Shown: positions 18,381-28,397 of the stretch, in pieces
How positions within the stretch are numbered: the stretch's first letter is position 1
How the letters are laid out: every line of letters begins with the position of its first letter
Assembly: GCF_014204535.1 (NCBI RefSeq)
Contig: NZ_JACHLR010000001.1
Coordinates: 124,001 to 188,000 of the forward strand
Reading direction: 5' to 3'
DNA length: 64,000 nucleotides
DNA from: Novosphingobium chloroacetimidivorans
GTDB taxonomy: Bacteria; Pseudomonadota; Alphaproteobacteria; Sphingomonadales; Sphingomonadaceae
Program-made: the position numbers and the translations under genes
Notes under the pieces: model-generated
Told to the model about the DNA's origin: nothing
The model's input: the letters and a program-made list of their open reading frames with translations, nothing else
The model's database searches: none

Positions 18381-19895
18381 TCAGGTCGTGCCAGGAGCCG
18401 GCGGGATGTCGGCATCACTCTCGTGCACTTCCATCAGCCCGCGACCGACATGGCTGCGGTTGCGGCTGTAAAGGTAGTACACCACCAGCCCGATCAAGGC
18501 CCAGCCGAAGAACAGCTGGATCGTGACCGCCGAAAGGCTGAAGAACAAGTAAACGCAACCTGCGATCGACAGCGGCGCGGTGATCATGATCGCCGGGGTG
18601 CGGAACGGCCGGTGGCGGCCCGCGTCCGTCTTGCGCAGCACCATGACCGCGATCGACACTGCGGCGAATGCGAAGAGCGTGCCGGAGTTGGAGACGTCCG
18701 CCAGCAGGCCGACCGGGAAGAAAGCGGCGAACAGCGTCACGAACAAGCCGGTGATCAGCGTGATGATGTGCGGCGTGTGGAACCTGGGATGCACCTTCGA
18801 GAAGAACTCGGGCAGCAGGCCGTCACGGCTCATGACGAAGAAGATGCGGGTCTGTCCGAACATCATCATGAGGATCACGGACGGCAAGGCGATGATCGCT
18901 GCCGCGCCCACCAGCCAGCCGACGAACGGATAGCCGATCTGCTTGAGCGTCCAGGCCAGCGCCTCCTTGGAGCAGACGACGGCGTTCTCCTGGATCGCGG
19001 TGCAGGCCTGCGACAGCGCCGGAGTTCCCGGCGACAGCGCCTCGCCACCCGGTCCGTAGATCGGCTGCGCACCCACCGTGCCGATCACGCCCGCTGCGAC
19101 CAGCATGTAGAAGATCGTGCAGATCGCGAGGCTGCCGATCAGGCCGATCGGCATGTTGCGCTGCGGGTTCTTGGTTTCCTCCGCAGCGGTCGAGACCGCA
19201 TCGAAGCCGACATAGGCGAAGAAGATCGAAGCCGCTGCGCCGGAAATGCCGGCAAAGCCGAGCGGTGCGAACGGCGTGAACTGGCCCGACTTGATGACGG
19301 GGATCGCCAGTATGACGAACAGCGTCAGCGCCAGGATCTTCACGCCGACCAGCACGGCGTTGACGGTGGCGCTCTCCTTGGTGCCCTTGATCAGCAACGC
19401 CGTCACGGCGGCCGCGATCAGCATGGCCGGCAGGTTGATGACCCCGCCGTCGAAGGGACCGCGCACCAGTGTGTAGGGCACGTTGAGGTCGAAACTCGAG
19501 TTCAGCCAGCCGATGAAATAGCCCGACCAGCCGACCGAAACCGCGCCCGCCGCGATCGCATATTCCAGGATCAGCGCCCAGCCCACCATCCAGGCGACTA
19601 GTTCGCCCATCACCGCGTAGCTGTAGGTGTAAGCCGAGCCGGATACCGGCACCATCGCCGCCATCTCGGCGTAGCACAGTGCCGCTACCGCGCAGACGAA
19701 GCCGGCGATCACGAACGAGAGCATCATACCGGGTCCGGCTTTCTGCGCGGCCTCGGCCGTCAGCACGAAGATGCCGGTGCCGATCACCGCGCCGATACCC
19801 AGCATGGTGAGCTGGAAAGCGCCCAGCGAGCGATGGAGAGATTTCTTTTCAGCCGTCGCCAGAATGGCATCTAACGACTTTACGCGACCGAACAT
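18381..19895 (-). CDS. APC-superfamily cationic/neutral amino acid permease
   Basis: A 504-residue inner-membrane amino-acid transporter with about 12-14 helices. The first helix carries the APC signature [20 protein letters not shown], followed by [20 protein letters not shown] and the conserved [20 protein letters not shown] of the CAT subfamily. An extracellular loop with two Cys ([19 protein letters not shown]) is typical of related sphingomonad permeases. The ATG at 19893-19895 follows a GGGGG stretch at good spacing; earlier starts lack one. Single gene; substrate not deducible. Confidence 0.92.
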   Translation of the reverse strand: MFGRVKSLDAILATAEKKSLHRSLGAFQLTMLGIGAVIGTGIFVLTAEAAQKAGPGMMLSFVIAGFVCAVAALCYAEMAAMVPVSGSAYTYSYAVMGELVAWMVGWALILEYAIAAGAVSVGWSGYFIGWLNSSFDLNVPYTLVRGPFDGGVINLPAMLIAAAVTALLIKGTKESATVNAVLVGVKILALTLFVILAIPVIKSGQFTPFAPLGFAGISGAAASIFFAYVGFDAVSTAAEETKNPQRNMPIGLIGSLAICTIFYMLVAAGVIGTVGAQPIYGPGGEALSPGTPALSQACTAIQENAVVCSKEALAWTLKQIGYPFVGWLVGAAAIIALPSVILMMMFGQTRIFFVMSRDGLLPEFFSKVHPRFHTPHIITLITGLFVTLFAAFFPVGLLADVSNSGTLFAFAAVSIAVMVLRKTDAGRHRPFRTPAIMITAPLSIAGCVYLFFSLSAVTIQLFFGWALIGLVVYYLYSRNRSHVGRGLMEVHESDADIPPAPGTT

Positions 19896-20023
19896 GCGGT
19901 AACCCCCGGAAAATAAGCGCATGGATATGGCAAACGCTAGCGGCAAGCGGTCGCTTGGCAAGGGCAATCGCGCGTGCGTCCCCGGCTTTGCGTCATTTCG
20001 GTGACCGCGCTAGAAGGCGGGCC

Positions 20024-20893
20024 ATGTCCACCACCTTTCAACTCGACACCGCGACCAGTCGCGCGAACCCCACTCCTGCGCCGATGAAGCGGCTGACGGT
20101 GCCCGCGATCCAGCGGCGCAAGAAGGATGGTGTCACGGCCGAACCGCTGGTGATGCTGACGGCCTACACCGCGCGCCAGGCGCAGTTGCTGGACCCGCAT
20201 TGCGACCTCCTGCTGGTGGGGGACTCGCTTGGCCAGGTGATCTACGGCCTGCCCTCCACCCTGCCCGTCACGCTCGATATGATGATCGCACACGGCGCCG
20301 CGGTGGTGCGCGGAAGCTACCATTCGGTGGTGATCGTCGACATGCCCTTCGGCTCCTACGAGGCAAGCCCGCAAGCGGCGTTCGCATCCGCGAGCCGGAT
20401 CATGGCGGAGACGGGGGCGGCCGGGGTGAAGCTCGAGGGCGGGCAGGCGATGGCGGAAACGATCGCCTTCCTCACCCAGCGCGGCATCCCGGTGATGGCG
20501 CATATCGGCCTCACCCCGCAGGCAGTGAACGCGCTGGGCGGATATGCCGCGCGCGGTCGCAGCGAAGCCGAGCATGCCAAGATCGTCGCGGACGGTGAGG
20601 CCGTGGCGCAGGCGGGCGCCTTCGCGGTGGTGATCGAAGGCGTGATCGAACCGATCGCGATCGCGCTGACCGAGGCGCTGGCGATCCCGACCATCGGCAT
20701 CGGCGCTTCGGCAAAGTGCGATGGACAGGTGCTAGTCACCGAGGACATGCTCGGCATGTTCGAGCGGGTGCCGCGGTTCGTGAAGCGCTACGCGGACATC
20801 GCCGGCATGATCGACGACACGGCGGCGAAGTACGCCGAGGAAGTACGCGCGCGCAGCTTTCCGGGAGCGGAGCAGACTTACCAACCGAAGTGA
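20024..20893 (+). CDS. panB: 3-methyl-2-oxobutanoate hydroxymethyltransferase
   Basis: First committed step of pantothenate (coenzyme A) synthesis: adds a hydroxymethyl group from methylene-tetrahydrofolate to 2-oxoisovalerate. The 289-residue TIM-barrel protein contains [14 protein letters not shown], the substrate and Mg region [36 protein letters not shown] and [10 protein letters not shown], and [20 protein letters not shown]. The start at 20024 has AAGG upstream. panC is not adjacent. It converges with the TPR gene, 12 bases apart at the stops. Confidence 0.96.
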   Translation: MSTTFQLDTATSRANPTPAPMKRLTVPAIQRRKKDGVTAEPLVMLTAYTARQAQLLDPHCDLLLVGDSLGQVIYGLPSTLPVTLDMMIAHGAAVVRGSYHSVVIVDMPFGSYEASPQAAFASASRIMAETGAAGVKLEGGQAMAETIAFLTQRGIPVMAHIGLTPQAVNALGGYAARGRSEAEHAKIVADGEAVAQAGAFAVVIEGVIEPIAIALTEALAIPTIGIGASAKCDGQVLVTEDMLGMFERVPRFVKRYADIAGMIDDTAAKYAEEVRARSFPGAEQTYQPK

Positions 20894-20905
20894 CACGCGC
20901 AGGGA

Positions 20906-22726
20906 TCAGCCCTGGCGATTCAACCTTCCGCGCGCTTGGGCCAGCAGCGGGTTGTCGCCGAGCATGTGCCGGGCCTTGTCCAAAAGAGCCATCGCCTGAG
21001 CACGGCGGATCGAGAGCGTGGCGTAGCTCAAGGCCAATGCCTGCGCCGCGACCGGGCTGGCACGCTGCAGGCGATAGGCCTGGCTAGCGGCATCGGCGGC
21101 AGCATCGGACGCGCCGCCAGCCAACTGGACGAGGCTCAGATCGGTGAGCAACTGCACGTCCTGTCCCGACCCCGTGCGTCGCAAGTAGTCGAGTATGTCC
21201 GCAGCTCTCCCGGCATCACCGCCGCGTGCGGCAAGGCCTGCCTGCAGCCGCAAGGCGGCGCGGCTGCCGGGGTTCTGGAGCAGGTAGCCGTGGACCATCT
21301 CGGCCGCGCCGCGCACGTCGTTCGCGGCGGCATAGGCCTCGAACCGGCGAAGCAGCAGGTTCTCGGGCAGGCGGACTTGCGACGCGGCGGCGTAATGCTG
21401 CTGGGCGGCGGCGGCATTGCCCAGCGCCAGCTGCACGTCGCCGGCCTGCGACTGGTTGTCGTACGAACCCGGCCTTGCGCCCAGCGCGCGCTCGGCAGCG
21501 GTGGCGGCATCCTGCGAGCGGCCTTGCGCCATCAGCGCGCCGATGGCGCTCCCCTGGCCGACCACGCGCACGCCTGCCCGCTCCGGCATCGCGGCCCGGT
21601 CGAGCAATGCGCCGGCGGTGTCGCGCTCGCCGAGGATCTCATGGCTGCGCGCGGCCAGGGTCAGCACGTAAGGCGAGGCATCCTCGCGCCCGATCTCGTC
21701 GCGAAAGCGGATCGTAAGGTAGCGGTACTGCCCGCCCTCGAAAAGCGCGCGTGCGAGCAAGGGCCCTGCGCGCTGGTTCTGCGGCTGACGCTCCAGCACT
21801 TGCTCGCACAGCTCCGAGGCGGTCTGTTCGTTGCCCGCCGCCAGTTCCAGCACGGCTTCGAGCAACAGCGTCGAGGGCTGGCCATCGAGCTTGCCTCGGG
21901 TGCGCGCCAGCAATCCGCGCGCCAGCTCATAGCGTCCCGCCCGCGCGGCGAGCACCGCTTGCAGGTAATAGGCCCGCGGGTTGCCGGCATTGACCTGCAG
22001 CATGCGCCGGGTGACGGCCAGCATCTCGCTGCCACGACCCAGTTCACCCAGGCTCGCCGCGTACTCACCCAGCACCGACAGGTCCTTCGGAGCCTGTGCC
22101 AGTGCCGCTTCGAACCACGGAAGCCCGGCAAGCAGGCCGTAGCGATCCCGCACCAACTGGCCACGGAACTCAAGCGCACGCACGTTGCGCGAGTTCAGCG
22201 CGATCGCGTGGTCCGCGGCCTGGATCGCCGCGATGTGCTCACCGGCGCGGTATCGCAGGCGGCCGATCTCGACCCACAAGTCGGCATCGCGCGGCGTCAC
22301 GTCCAGCGCCCGATCGTAGGCCCTGTCTGCCGCGGCGAGGTTATTCTCCGCAATCTCCAGCTGTGCGAGCACCCGGAAGCCCTCGCTGGCGGTTTCGCGC
22401 GAGAATACGCCCGGCGCCAACCACTTGCGCGCTCTCGCGCGGTCGCCCTGGCGGAAGTAGGCATTCCCCAGGTACGCCGCGACCTGCTCACGCGAGGCGC
22501 CGCGAGCCAATGCGCGCCGCAGTTTCATCTCGGCGTCGATGGCATCGTTGCGCACCAGTGCCTGCCGAGCTGCCGAGATCAGCGCCGCGCGCGGCTCCCC
22601 CTCGGCGTGGCTGGCAAGCGGCATCAGCCAGAGCCCGACCGCTGCGATGCACGCGACCAGCCAGCGGCTCCTGCGGACCCGGTGGCGCGGCCTAGCCGTG
22701 GAGATCGTACTGCTTGAGCAGATCAT
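20906..22726 (-). CDS. Exported TPR-repeat protein of the PrsK/PrsR locus
   Basis: About 606 residues, nearly all tetratricopeptide-type helical repeats (for example EQVAAYLGNAYFRQGDRARA, AAADRAYDRALDVTPRDADL, AARAGRYELARGLLARTRGK), so a protein-binding scaffold. The N-terminus has a basic stretch then WLVACIAAVGLWLMPLASHA, a signal peptide or anchor. The start is uncertain: the ATG at 22724-22726 lies inside the end of prsR, overlapping it by 35 bases. It recalls PrsT-type TPR proteins of PEP-CTERM/exosortase loci but is shorter than those. A role in exopolysaccharide export or protein sorting is inferred from context. Confidence 0.75.
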   Translation of the reverse strand: MICSSSTISTARPRHRVRRSRWLVACIAAVGLWLMPLASHAEGEPRAALISAARQALVRNDAIDAEMKLRRALARGASREQVAAYLGNAYFRQGDRARARKWLAPGVFSRETASEGFRVLAQLEIAENNLAAADRAYDRALDVTPRDADLWVEIGRLRYRAGEHIAAIQAADHAIALNSRNVRALEFRGQLVRDRYGLLAGLPWFEAALAQAPKDLSVLGEYAASLGELGRGSEMLAVTRRMLQVNAGNPRAYYLQAVLAARAGRYELARGLLARTRGKLDGQPSTLLLEAVLELAAGNEQTASELCEQVLERQPQNQRAGPLLARALFEGGQYRYLTIRFRDEIGREDASPYVLTLAARSHEILGERDTAGALLDRAAMPERAGVRVVGQGSAIGALMAQGRSQDAATAAERALGARPGSYDNQSQAGDVQLALGNAAAAQQHYAAASQVRLPENLLLRRFEAYAAANDVRGAAEMVHGYLLQNPGSRAALRLQAGLAARGGDAGRAADILDYLRRTGSGQDVQLLTDLSLVQLAGGASDAAADAASQAYRLQRASPVAAQALALSYATLSIRRAQAMALLDKARHMLGDNPLLAQARGRLNRQG

Positions 22727-24068
22727 AAAGCGTCGGACGGCTGATCCCGAGCATCTTCGCGGTGCTGGAGATATTGCCCTCGCTGCGCGCCAGGGCATGG
22801 CGGATCACCTTGCGGTCGGCCGCCTCGCGTGCCGTCTTGAGGTTCAAGGCGTTGAGCGCCTGCTCGTCCGGCTGCGCCAGGTCGAGGTCGGCGGCATGGA
22901 CCAGCTTGCCGTCGGCCATGATGACGGCGCGCTTCACGCGGTTTTCCAGCTCGCGCACGTTGCCCGGCCATGCCCACCCATCGATCGCCGCCAACGCGTC
23001 GGCGGCAAAGCCGCGCACGCTGGGGTTCATCTCCTTGGCGAAGCGCGTGAGGAAGGTCTTGGCCAGCAGCGTCGCATCGCCGGGCCGCTCGGCCAGTGTG
23101 GGAATGCGCACGACGATCTCGGCGAGGCGATAGTATAGATCCTCACGGAAGCGGCCTTGCGCGATCATCGCCTCCAGGTCCTGGTGCGTGGCGCAGACCA
23201 CCCGCGTGTCCACCGCTATCGAGGTCCGCGAGCCGACCCGCTCGATCACCCGCTCCTGCAGGAAGCGCAGCAGCTTGACCTGCAGCTGGAACGGGATGTC
23301 ACCCACTTCGTCCAGGAACAGCGTGCCGCCCGCGGCTTGCTCGATCTTGCCCTGGGTGGTCTTGATCGCGCCGGTGAAGGCACCCTTCTCGTGACCGAAT
23401 AGCTCGCTTTCGAGGAGGTTCTCGGGGATCGCGGCGCAGTTGATGGCGACGAACGTGCCGCCAGCCCGATCGCTCGCCTCGTGCAACCCGCGCGCCAGAA
23501 GTTCCTTGCCGGTGCCGCTCGCCCCCAGCAGCATGACCGATACCTTGGTGTTGGCTACCCGCTCGATGGTGCGAGCCACCTTCAGCATTTCGGGCGCGGC
23601 CGTGATCATGCGGCCGAGCACCTTGTCGCCCTTCTCCACCCTGGCGGCAAGGCGGCGGTTCTCGTCCTCCAGGCGGTGAAGCTGCAAGGCGCGGCGCACG
23701 ATGAGACCCAGCGCATCGATGTCGACGGGCTTCTGATAGAAGTCGTAGGCCCCGCGCGCGATCGCCTGCAGCGCACTCTCTCGCGCGCCGTGTCCGGACG
23801 CGACGATGACCTTGGTGTCGGGCTTGAGCGCCATGATCTCGTCGAGCACGGCAAAGCCCTCGGTCACCCCATCGGGATCGGGCGGCAGGCCAAGGTCGAG
23901 CGTGACCACGTCGGGAGCTTCGGAACGCAGCAATGCCAGAGCCGAAGCACGATCGCCCGCGATCAAAACCTCGAAGTCCTCGTAAGACCATTTGAGCTGC
24001 GCCTGCAGCCCGGCGTCGTCCTCGACGATCAGCAGCTTGGGCAGCGATGAAGTCTTGTCGTTGCTCAT
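22692..24068 (-). CDS. prsR: PrsR-type sigma-54-dependent response regulator
   Basis: Response regulator paired with PrsK. Domains over 458 residues: receiver (PKLLIVEDDAGLQ, phospho-acceptor Asp in VVTLDLGLPPDPDG, Lys in YQKPVD), AAA+ sigma-54 activation domain with Walker A LLGASGTGKELLARG, GAFTGA loop (HEKGAFTGAIKTT) and DEVGDIP, and a Fis-type helix-turn-helix (SEGNISSTAKMLGISRPTLY). This matches the PEP-CTERM-box response regulator family. It should activate sigma-54 promoters of envelope or polysaccharide genes. Its ATG overlaps the prsK stop (ATGA). Confidence 0.93.
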   Translation of the reverse strand: MSNDKTSSLPKLLIVEDDAGLQAQLKWSYEDFEVLIAGDRASALALLRSEAPDVVTLDLGLPPDPDGVTEGFAVLDEIMALKPDTKVIVASGHGARESALQAIARGAYDFYQKPVDIDALGLIVRRALQLHRLEDENRRLAARVEKGDKVLGRMITAAPEMLKVARTIERVANTKVSVMLLGASGTGKELLARGLHEASDRAGGTFVAINCAAIPENLLESELFGHEKGAFTGAIKTTQGKIEQAAGGTLFLDEVGDIPFQLQVKLLRFLQERVIERVGSRTSIAVDTRVVCATHQDLEAMIAQGRFREDLYYRLAEIVVRIPTLAERPGDATLLAKTFLTRFAKEMNPSVRGFAADALAAIDGWAWPGNVRELENRVKRAVIMADGKLVHAADLDLAQPDEQALNALNLKTAREAADRKVIRHALARSEGNISSTAKMLGISRPTLYDLLKQYDLHG

Positions 24069-26182
24069 GCCACCTCCGAGGCCCGTGTCGCGTCCGCGCT
24101 GCTGACCTTCAGCGGCAGACGCACGATGAAGCGCGAGCCGATGCCCTCGCGCGAGTCAACGTCCAGCCGGCCGCGCATCGCGCGCACCAGTTCGCGCGCC
24201 TCGAAGGCGCCGATGCCGAAGCCGCCACTCTTGGTCGAGACGAAAGGCTTGAACAGGCGGTTGCGGACGAACTCGGGCGACATGCCGGAACCTGAATCGA
24301 CCACCTCGATCCGCGCCTGACCGTCCTGTGCCACCAGCGACAGGAACACCGGGCTCCTGGGCGGACTGGCGTCTAGCGCGTTCTGCAGCAGATGGGTCAG
24401 GACCTGCTCGAGCGAGTGGCGGCTCGCCAACGCATGCAGCCGCTCACATTCGGCGAGGCGCACTTGCGGGTTGCCGGCGAAACGCGCCATCACGGTCCTG
24501 GCGACCTCGTCGAGGGCGATCTCCTCGATCCGGTCGATGCCACCGGTGCCATAGCGCGAGAGGCGCGCGATGAGCGCGTTCAACTTCTCGGACGAGCTGC
24601 GCAGCGTCACCAGCATGTCGTCGCGAAAGGCCTTCTTCTCGGCATGAAGCTCGGCGTTGCGGGCAAGCAGGCTGAACTGGCTCGCCAGGTTCTTGATGTC
24701 ATGCATGACGAAGGCGATGCGGCGGTTGAAGTCGTCGAAGCGGCCCGCCTCGGCCAGCGCCTCCTGGCTCGCGTTCTCGGCCAGGTAGCTGGCGAGCTGC
24801 TGGCCGATGACGCGCAGCAGGTCGAAGTCCTCCCAATCGAGCTTACGCTTGAGCAGCGGCCGCGCGAGCACCACGACGGCCACCAGCCGATCGTAGTGGA
24901 TCAGCGGCACCAGCGCCCAGGCACGCGGATCGTCGAGCAGCCAGGCCGGAGCCCGGGGCACCTCAGCTCGCACCCCACGCTGCTGGCGCATGTCGTCGAG
25001 CTCGGCGATGAAGTTCTCGCGTTCCAGAAAGCCGGCGAAGTCGGGGGCGAGAGCCGCGGGCCCGTCGATCCCTTGCCAGTTCCAGCGAGCGGCGAGCGAG
25101 GGTTCGCCATTGTCGTCGCTGACCAGCAGCAGCCCGGCAGGACTGCCCGTCACGTCCGCCAAGGCCTTCACCACGCGCTCGCCCAAGGGCGCCGCATCAG
25201 GGCCGGTTGTGCCGATGGTGCGGGTAAAGCGCAGCCACTCTTCGCGATAGTCGTAGCGATGCTGGAACAAGTGCTTGGTCATCACGACCTTGAGCCAGCT
25301 GCGCATCCGGCGCGACGGCAGCGCCAGCAGTGCGACCGCACTCGCGACGGTGAGGAAGCAAAGCTCGATCAGCCGCGCGAAGTCGCCGCCGACATAGGAC
25401 AGCCACTGCGCAATCAACACCATGCCGACCAGGTAGACCCCGATCAGCAGCAGCGAGAAGGTCTGGAACGTCACCGCGCGCGAAGGCCGCAGCCGCAGCG
25501 CCTCGCGGCCGTGGGTGGCGGCGATCGCGAGCAGGCTGACCAGGCCCATCGTCGCCAACCCCCGCAACGCCGCCATCTCACGCGGCCAGCCCTGCGCGAG
25601 ATAGGCGACGGTGTAGAGGTTCAGCTCGAACACCCAGAGCACCGCCAAAGCCGCCGCAGGCCAGCGCAAGGACAGTCGCGCCTCGCGGGCGGCGCCGCCG
25701 TAGAGATTGTGGACCAGCACCAGCGCGCCGACGGTGACCAGCAGGTGAAGCATGACGCCCAGCCCGTGCGCGATGGCGGCGACCTCTGCATCGATCCGCA
25801 CCTCACCCACCAGCACGTCGATACTCAGCAATGCCAGCTCGACGAAGACGAGCGCCAGGAGCACCGGGCGGATCGGCGCGAGGCTGCTGTGCCGACCGTC
25901 ATCGGCAAACAGGCGATAGATCACCAGCAACCACGCAAGGTCGCGCGCCACCTGCAACACGGTGATCGGCAGCGTGCCGCGCAGTTCCAGCCCCTCGGCG
26001 AGCGACCACAGCGCCGTCGCCAGCAGTGCCGCAACCGTCGCCTGCCCGGCCGTGCCGAGCCGCGCCGCACGCGGGCGCAGCCAGATGGCCAGGGTCGCCG
26101 CTGCGATCGCCGCAGTCCCGTGCAGCACGAGCGCGACCACGCTCCAGATGTCGGCCGGTCCGCCCGGACTGAGCTCAAACAT
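24065..26182 (-). CDS. prsK: PrsK-type membrane sensor histidine kinase
   Basis: A 705-residue sensor kinase. The N-terminal third is a membrane array of seven or more helices (WSVVALVLHGTAAIAAATLA, VLLALVFVELALLSIDVLVG, LLVTVGALVLVHNLYG and others). A GAF-like domain follows (~320-470), then a dimerisation helix with the phospho-His in FVMHDIKNLASQFSLLARNA, and an ATPase domain with N box HLLQNALDAS, VVDSGSGMSPEFV and GFGIGAFEARELV. This is the layout of the PEP-CTERM-system kinase PrsK. Its ATG overlaps the sugar-transferase stop (TGATG). The signal is unknown. Confidence 0.93.
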   Translation of the reverse strand: MFELSPGGPADIWSVVALVLHGTAAIAAATLAIWLRPRAARLGTAGQATVAALLATALWSLAEGLELRGTLPITVLQVARDLAWLLVIYRLFADDGRHSSLAPIRPVLLALVFVELALLSIDVLVGEVRIDAEVAAIAHGLGVMLHLLVTVGALVLVHNLYGGAAREARLSLRWPAAALAVLWVFELNLYTVAYLAQGWPREMAALRGLATMGLVSLLAIAATHGREALRLRPSRAVTFQTFSLLLIGVYLVGMVLIAQWLSYVGGDFARLIELCFLTVASAVALLALPSRRMRSWLKVVMTKHLFQHRYDYREEWLRFTRTIGTTGPDAAPLGERVVKALADVTGSPAGLLLVSDDNGEPSLAARWNWQGIDGPAALAPDFAGFLERENFIAELDDMRQQRGVRAEVPRAPAWLLDDPRAWALVPLIHYDRLVAVVVLARPLLKRKLDWEDFDLLRVIGQQLASYLAENASQEALAEAGRFDDFNRRIAFVMHDIKNLASQFSLLARNAELHAEKKAFRDDMLVTLRSSSEKLNALIARLSRYGTGGIDRIEEIALDEVARTVMARFAGNPQVRLAECERLHALASRHSLEQVLTHLLQNALDASPPRSPVFLSLVAQDGQARIEVVDSGSGMSPEFVRNRLFKPFVSTKSGGFGIGAFEARELVRAMRGRLDVDSREGIGSRFIVRLPLKVSSADATRASEVA

Positions 26183-27567
26183 CAGCGCGCGCCTTCGCTC
26201 CACAGCACCACGCGCAGCGTCTGCAGCAGGATCAGCAGGTCGAGGAAGGGGGTATAGTTCTTGGCGTAATAGAGATCGTATTCGAGCTTGTTGCGCGAAT
26301 CCTCGATCGAGGCGCCGTAGGGATAGTTGATCTGCGCCCAGCCGGTGATCCCCGGCTTCACCATGTGACGCTCGGCATAGTACGGCAGGTGCTCTTCCAG
26401 ATCGGCGACGAACTCGGGGCGCTCGGGGCGTGGGCCGACGAAGCTCATCTCGCCCTTCAGGACGGTCCAGGTCTGAGGCAGTTCGTCGATGCGAACCTTG
26501 CGGATGAAGTTGCCGATGCGGGTGACGCGCGGATCATCCTTGCTGGCCCACTGCGCACCGGCGGCTTCGGCATCGGTGCGCATCGAGCGCAGCTTGATGA
26601 CGTCGAAGCTCTGCCCGAACAGGCCGACCCGCTTCTGGCGGTAGAAGGCAGGCCCCTTGCTGTCGAGCTTGACCAGGATGGCGAAGACCAGGATCACCGG
26701 CGCGGTGATCACCAGCAGCAACGCGCTGGCGCCGATATCGAACACGCGCTTGGCTGCGCTGGAAATCATGCGGCCCGACGAGAAGCCATCGGAGAAGATC
26801 AGCCAGCTCGGGTTGACGGTGCCGAGGTCTACGCGACCCGTCTCACGTTCCAGGAAGCTGGAGAACTCGTTGACGTGCACGCCCGCGGTCTTGATCCGCA
26901 GCAGGTCCTTCAGCGGCAGCGCGTTGCGGCGCTCCTCCAGCGCCAGCACCACTTCGCTGACGCCGAGGTTCTCCACGTATCGCGTCAGATTGTGAATCGC
27001 GGCGCGCGGGATTGCCTCTTCGATCACAGGGGCCGCCTCGCTCATGCCGACGTAGCCGACGATGGCGAAGCCACTCTCAGGACGGTCGCCCAGCTGCCGC
27101 AAGCGCTGCGCGCGATTGCCGGCGCCGAGCACCAGCACGCGGCGACGAAAGGCCGAAGTTCCCAGGAACCCACCCAGGATCAGTCGGTCGGCGATCAGGA
27201 GGCAGAAGGCAATAGCCATCGAGTAGGCGAGCGTGGAGCGCCAGAAGGTCTGCCCGCCGATGAGGAAGTCTAGAAACGAGAGCGCGATGACCCCCAGCGA
27301 AATGGCCACCAGCAGCCGCGCGGCGGCAAACCGCATGGAGCGCAGCGCGTCCGCGCCGTAGACGCCCACTGCGATCATTGCCGTGACCACCATGGCCGCG
27401 AAGCCGAAGTGCGCCCAGGCCCGATCCGTCATCGAGCCGATCTCGATCCCGATCTGCCCGGCGCGCAGGCGCCACGACATCTCGTTCGCCGCCACGAGCA
27501 TCGTCAGGTCGACCAGCCACAGCAGGATCACCGCATGCGGGATGTAGTGTTTGAACAGACGGATCAT
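26182..27567 (-). CDS. XrtA/PEP-CTERM-type undecaprenyl-phosphate sugar transferase
   Basis: A 461-residue polyisoprenyl-phosphate hexose-1-phosphate transferase that starts a polysaccharide repeat unit at the inner membrane. Five N-terminal helices, a CoA-binding-like domain (RVLVLGAGNRAQRLRQL) and the C-terminal bacterial sugar transferase domain are present, the last with KRVFDIGASALLLVI, KLRSMRTDAE, RIDELPQTWTVLKGEMSFVG, PRPERPEF and KPGITGWAQINYPYG. Members next to PrsK/PrsR form the exosortase-associated subfamily. It heads the prsK-prsR-TPR run. No exosortase or other polysaccharide genes are in the window. Confidence 0.93.
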   Translation of the reverse strand: MIRLFKHYIPHAVILLWLVDLTMLVAANEMSWRLRAGQIGIEIGSMTDRAWAHFGFAAMVVTAMIAVGVYGADALRSMRFAAARLLVAISLGVIALSFLDFLIGGQTFWRSTLAYSMAIAFCLLIADRLILGGFLGTSAFRRRVLVLGAGNRAQRLRQLGDRPESGFAIVGYVGMSEAAPVIEEAIPRAAIHNLTRYVENLGVSEVVLALEERRNALPLKDLLRIKTAGVHVNEFSSFLERETGRVDLGTVNPSWLIFSDGFSSGRMISSAAKRVFDIGASALLLVITAPVILVFAILVKLDSKGPAFYRQKRVGLFGQSFDVIKLRSMRTDAEAAGAQWASKDDPRVTRIGNFIRKVRIDELPQTWTVLKGEMSFVGPRPERPEFVADLEEHLPYYAERHMVKPGITGWAQINYPYGASIEDSRNKLEYDLYYAKNYTPFLDLLILLQTLRVVLWSEGAR

Positions 27568-27708
27568 CGGTACGCGTCGATCTTCCCGGTCCGGGATAGG
27601 ACAGGACGCTTACTTAAGTGAAAGGCGTAAAATGTCGGTTACGCTGACAACGATTTCGCGCGCGAAGCTGCGATTTACGTGAGAGTGTCAGAAAGAGCTT
27701 ACAGAACC

Positions 27709-27825
27709 CGGTCGTCCCGGACTTGATCCGGGACCGGTTTTCGCATGCGAGCGAGCTATCACAGAGCGCCATTGCGGACCGTGTCATCACTGGCGCAACC
27801 GGTCCCGGATCAGGTCCGGGACGAC
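27709..27825. repeat. Paired REP palindromes (inverted pair)
   Basis: GGTCGTCCCGGACTTGATCC and the inverted GGATCAGGTCCGGGACGAC lie 62 bp apart, upstream of tRNA-Leu's 3' end and of the sugar-transferase operon. Same family as the pair at 6853. The remaining bases from 27568 to 27861 hold only the sugar-transferase promoter region. Confidence 0.85.
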
Positions 27826-27861
27826 GTGCGCCTTGGCCATCGCGCCTCGCCCTCGCCGGTG

Positions 27862-27946
27862 TGGTGCCCCTGGCCCGACTCGAACGGGCACGTCTTGCGA
27901 CAATCGATTTTGAGTCGATCGCGTCTACCATTCCGCCACAGGGGCA
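27862..27946 (-). tRNA. tRNA-Leu (anticodon CAA)
   Basis: 85 nt including an encoded CCA (27862-27864). The acceptor arm TGCCCCT pairs with AGGGGCA, the D arm has GGCGGAATGGTAGACGCG, the anticodon stem ATCGA/TCGAT encloses CTCAAAA, and a long variable arm plus GTTCGAGTC T-arm identify a class II leucine tRNA. The encoded CCA argues for a functional gene. Confidence 0.96.
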
Positions 27947-27998
27947 AGCCTATCGCGACCCGTCGCTTAGCGGGGAGCGTGCGCGGGTTCAAGCGTGC

Positions 27999-28325
27999 TT
28001 AGAAGTTCCAGCCCACACGGACGTGCGCAAGCTTGGGCGTGCCCTTGCGACCGCCACCCAAGGCGCCGACCTCCACTGCGGGGCCACCCTCGACCGGGCT
28101 GTAGACCCAGTGTGGCTTGATCTTCTCGTCGCGAAAGCGCGGCGTGCGATCCGATTGGCCCAGGCGAAAGCGCCGCTGGTCCGGATGGCTGCGCAGCGTC
28201 TGCGCCAGGTCGAACCTGCTGACCGCACCCATGCGAGGGTCGGGACGGGCAAAGGCAGATTGAGCCGCGACAAGCAGCACTGCACTGCACAACAAGCTGA
28301 AGATCAGGAAGGAACGGGACATCAT
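27999..28325 (-). CDS. Small exported protein of unknown function
   Basis: A 108-residue protein with a clear signal peptide (SFLIFSLLCSAVLLVAAQSA, cleavage after FA). The mature part is basic and rich in Arg, Gly and Val (RFDLAQTLRSHPDQRRFRLG, GPAVEVGALGGGRKGTPK) and ends VRVGWNF, with an aromatic terminal Phe. That ending is like that of an outer-membrane barrel strand but it is too short for a barrel. The start may be the first or second of two adjacent ATGs. Not assigned to a family. Confidence 0.6.
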   Translation of the reverse strand: MMSRSFLIFSLLCSAVLLVAAQSAFARPDPRMGAVSRFDLAQTLRSHPDQRRFRLGQSDRTPRFRDEKIKPHWVYSPVEGGPAVEVGALGGGRKGTPKLAHVRVGWNF

Positions 28326-28397
28326 GCCCCTGCCGAACGACGCAAGGGCGCTGAGGTTTCAGTCCGTTCCGGAGTTTATGCCATCGAGTGAGAGAGT

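Noticed and set aside
20024..20893. Riboswitch or leader before panB
   Set aside because: Only about 130 bases separate panB from the divergent permease gene, and no known riboswitch core is visible.
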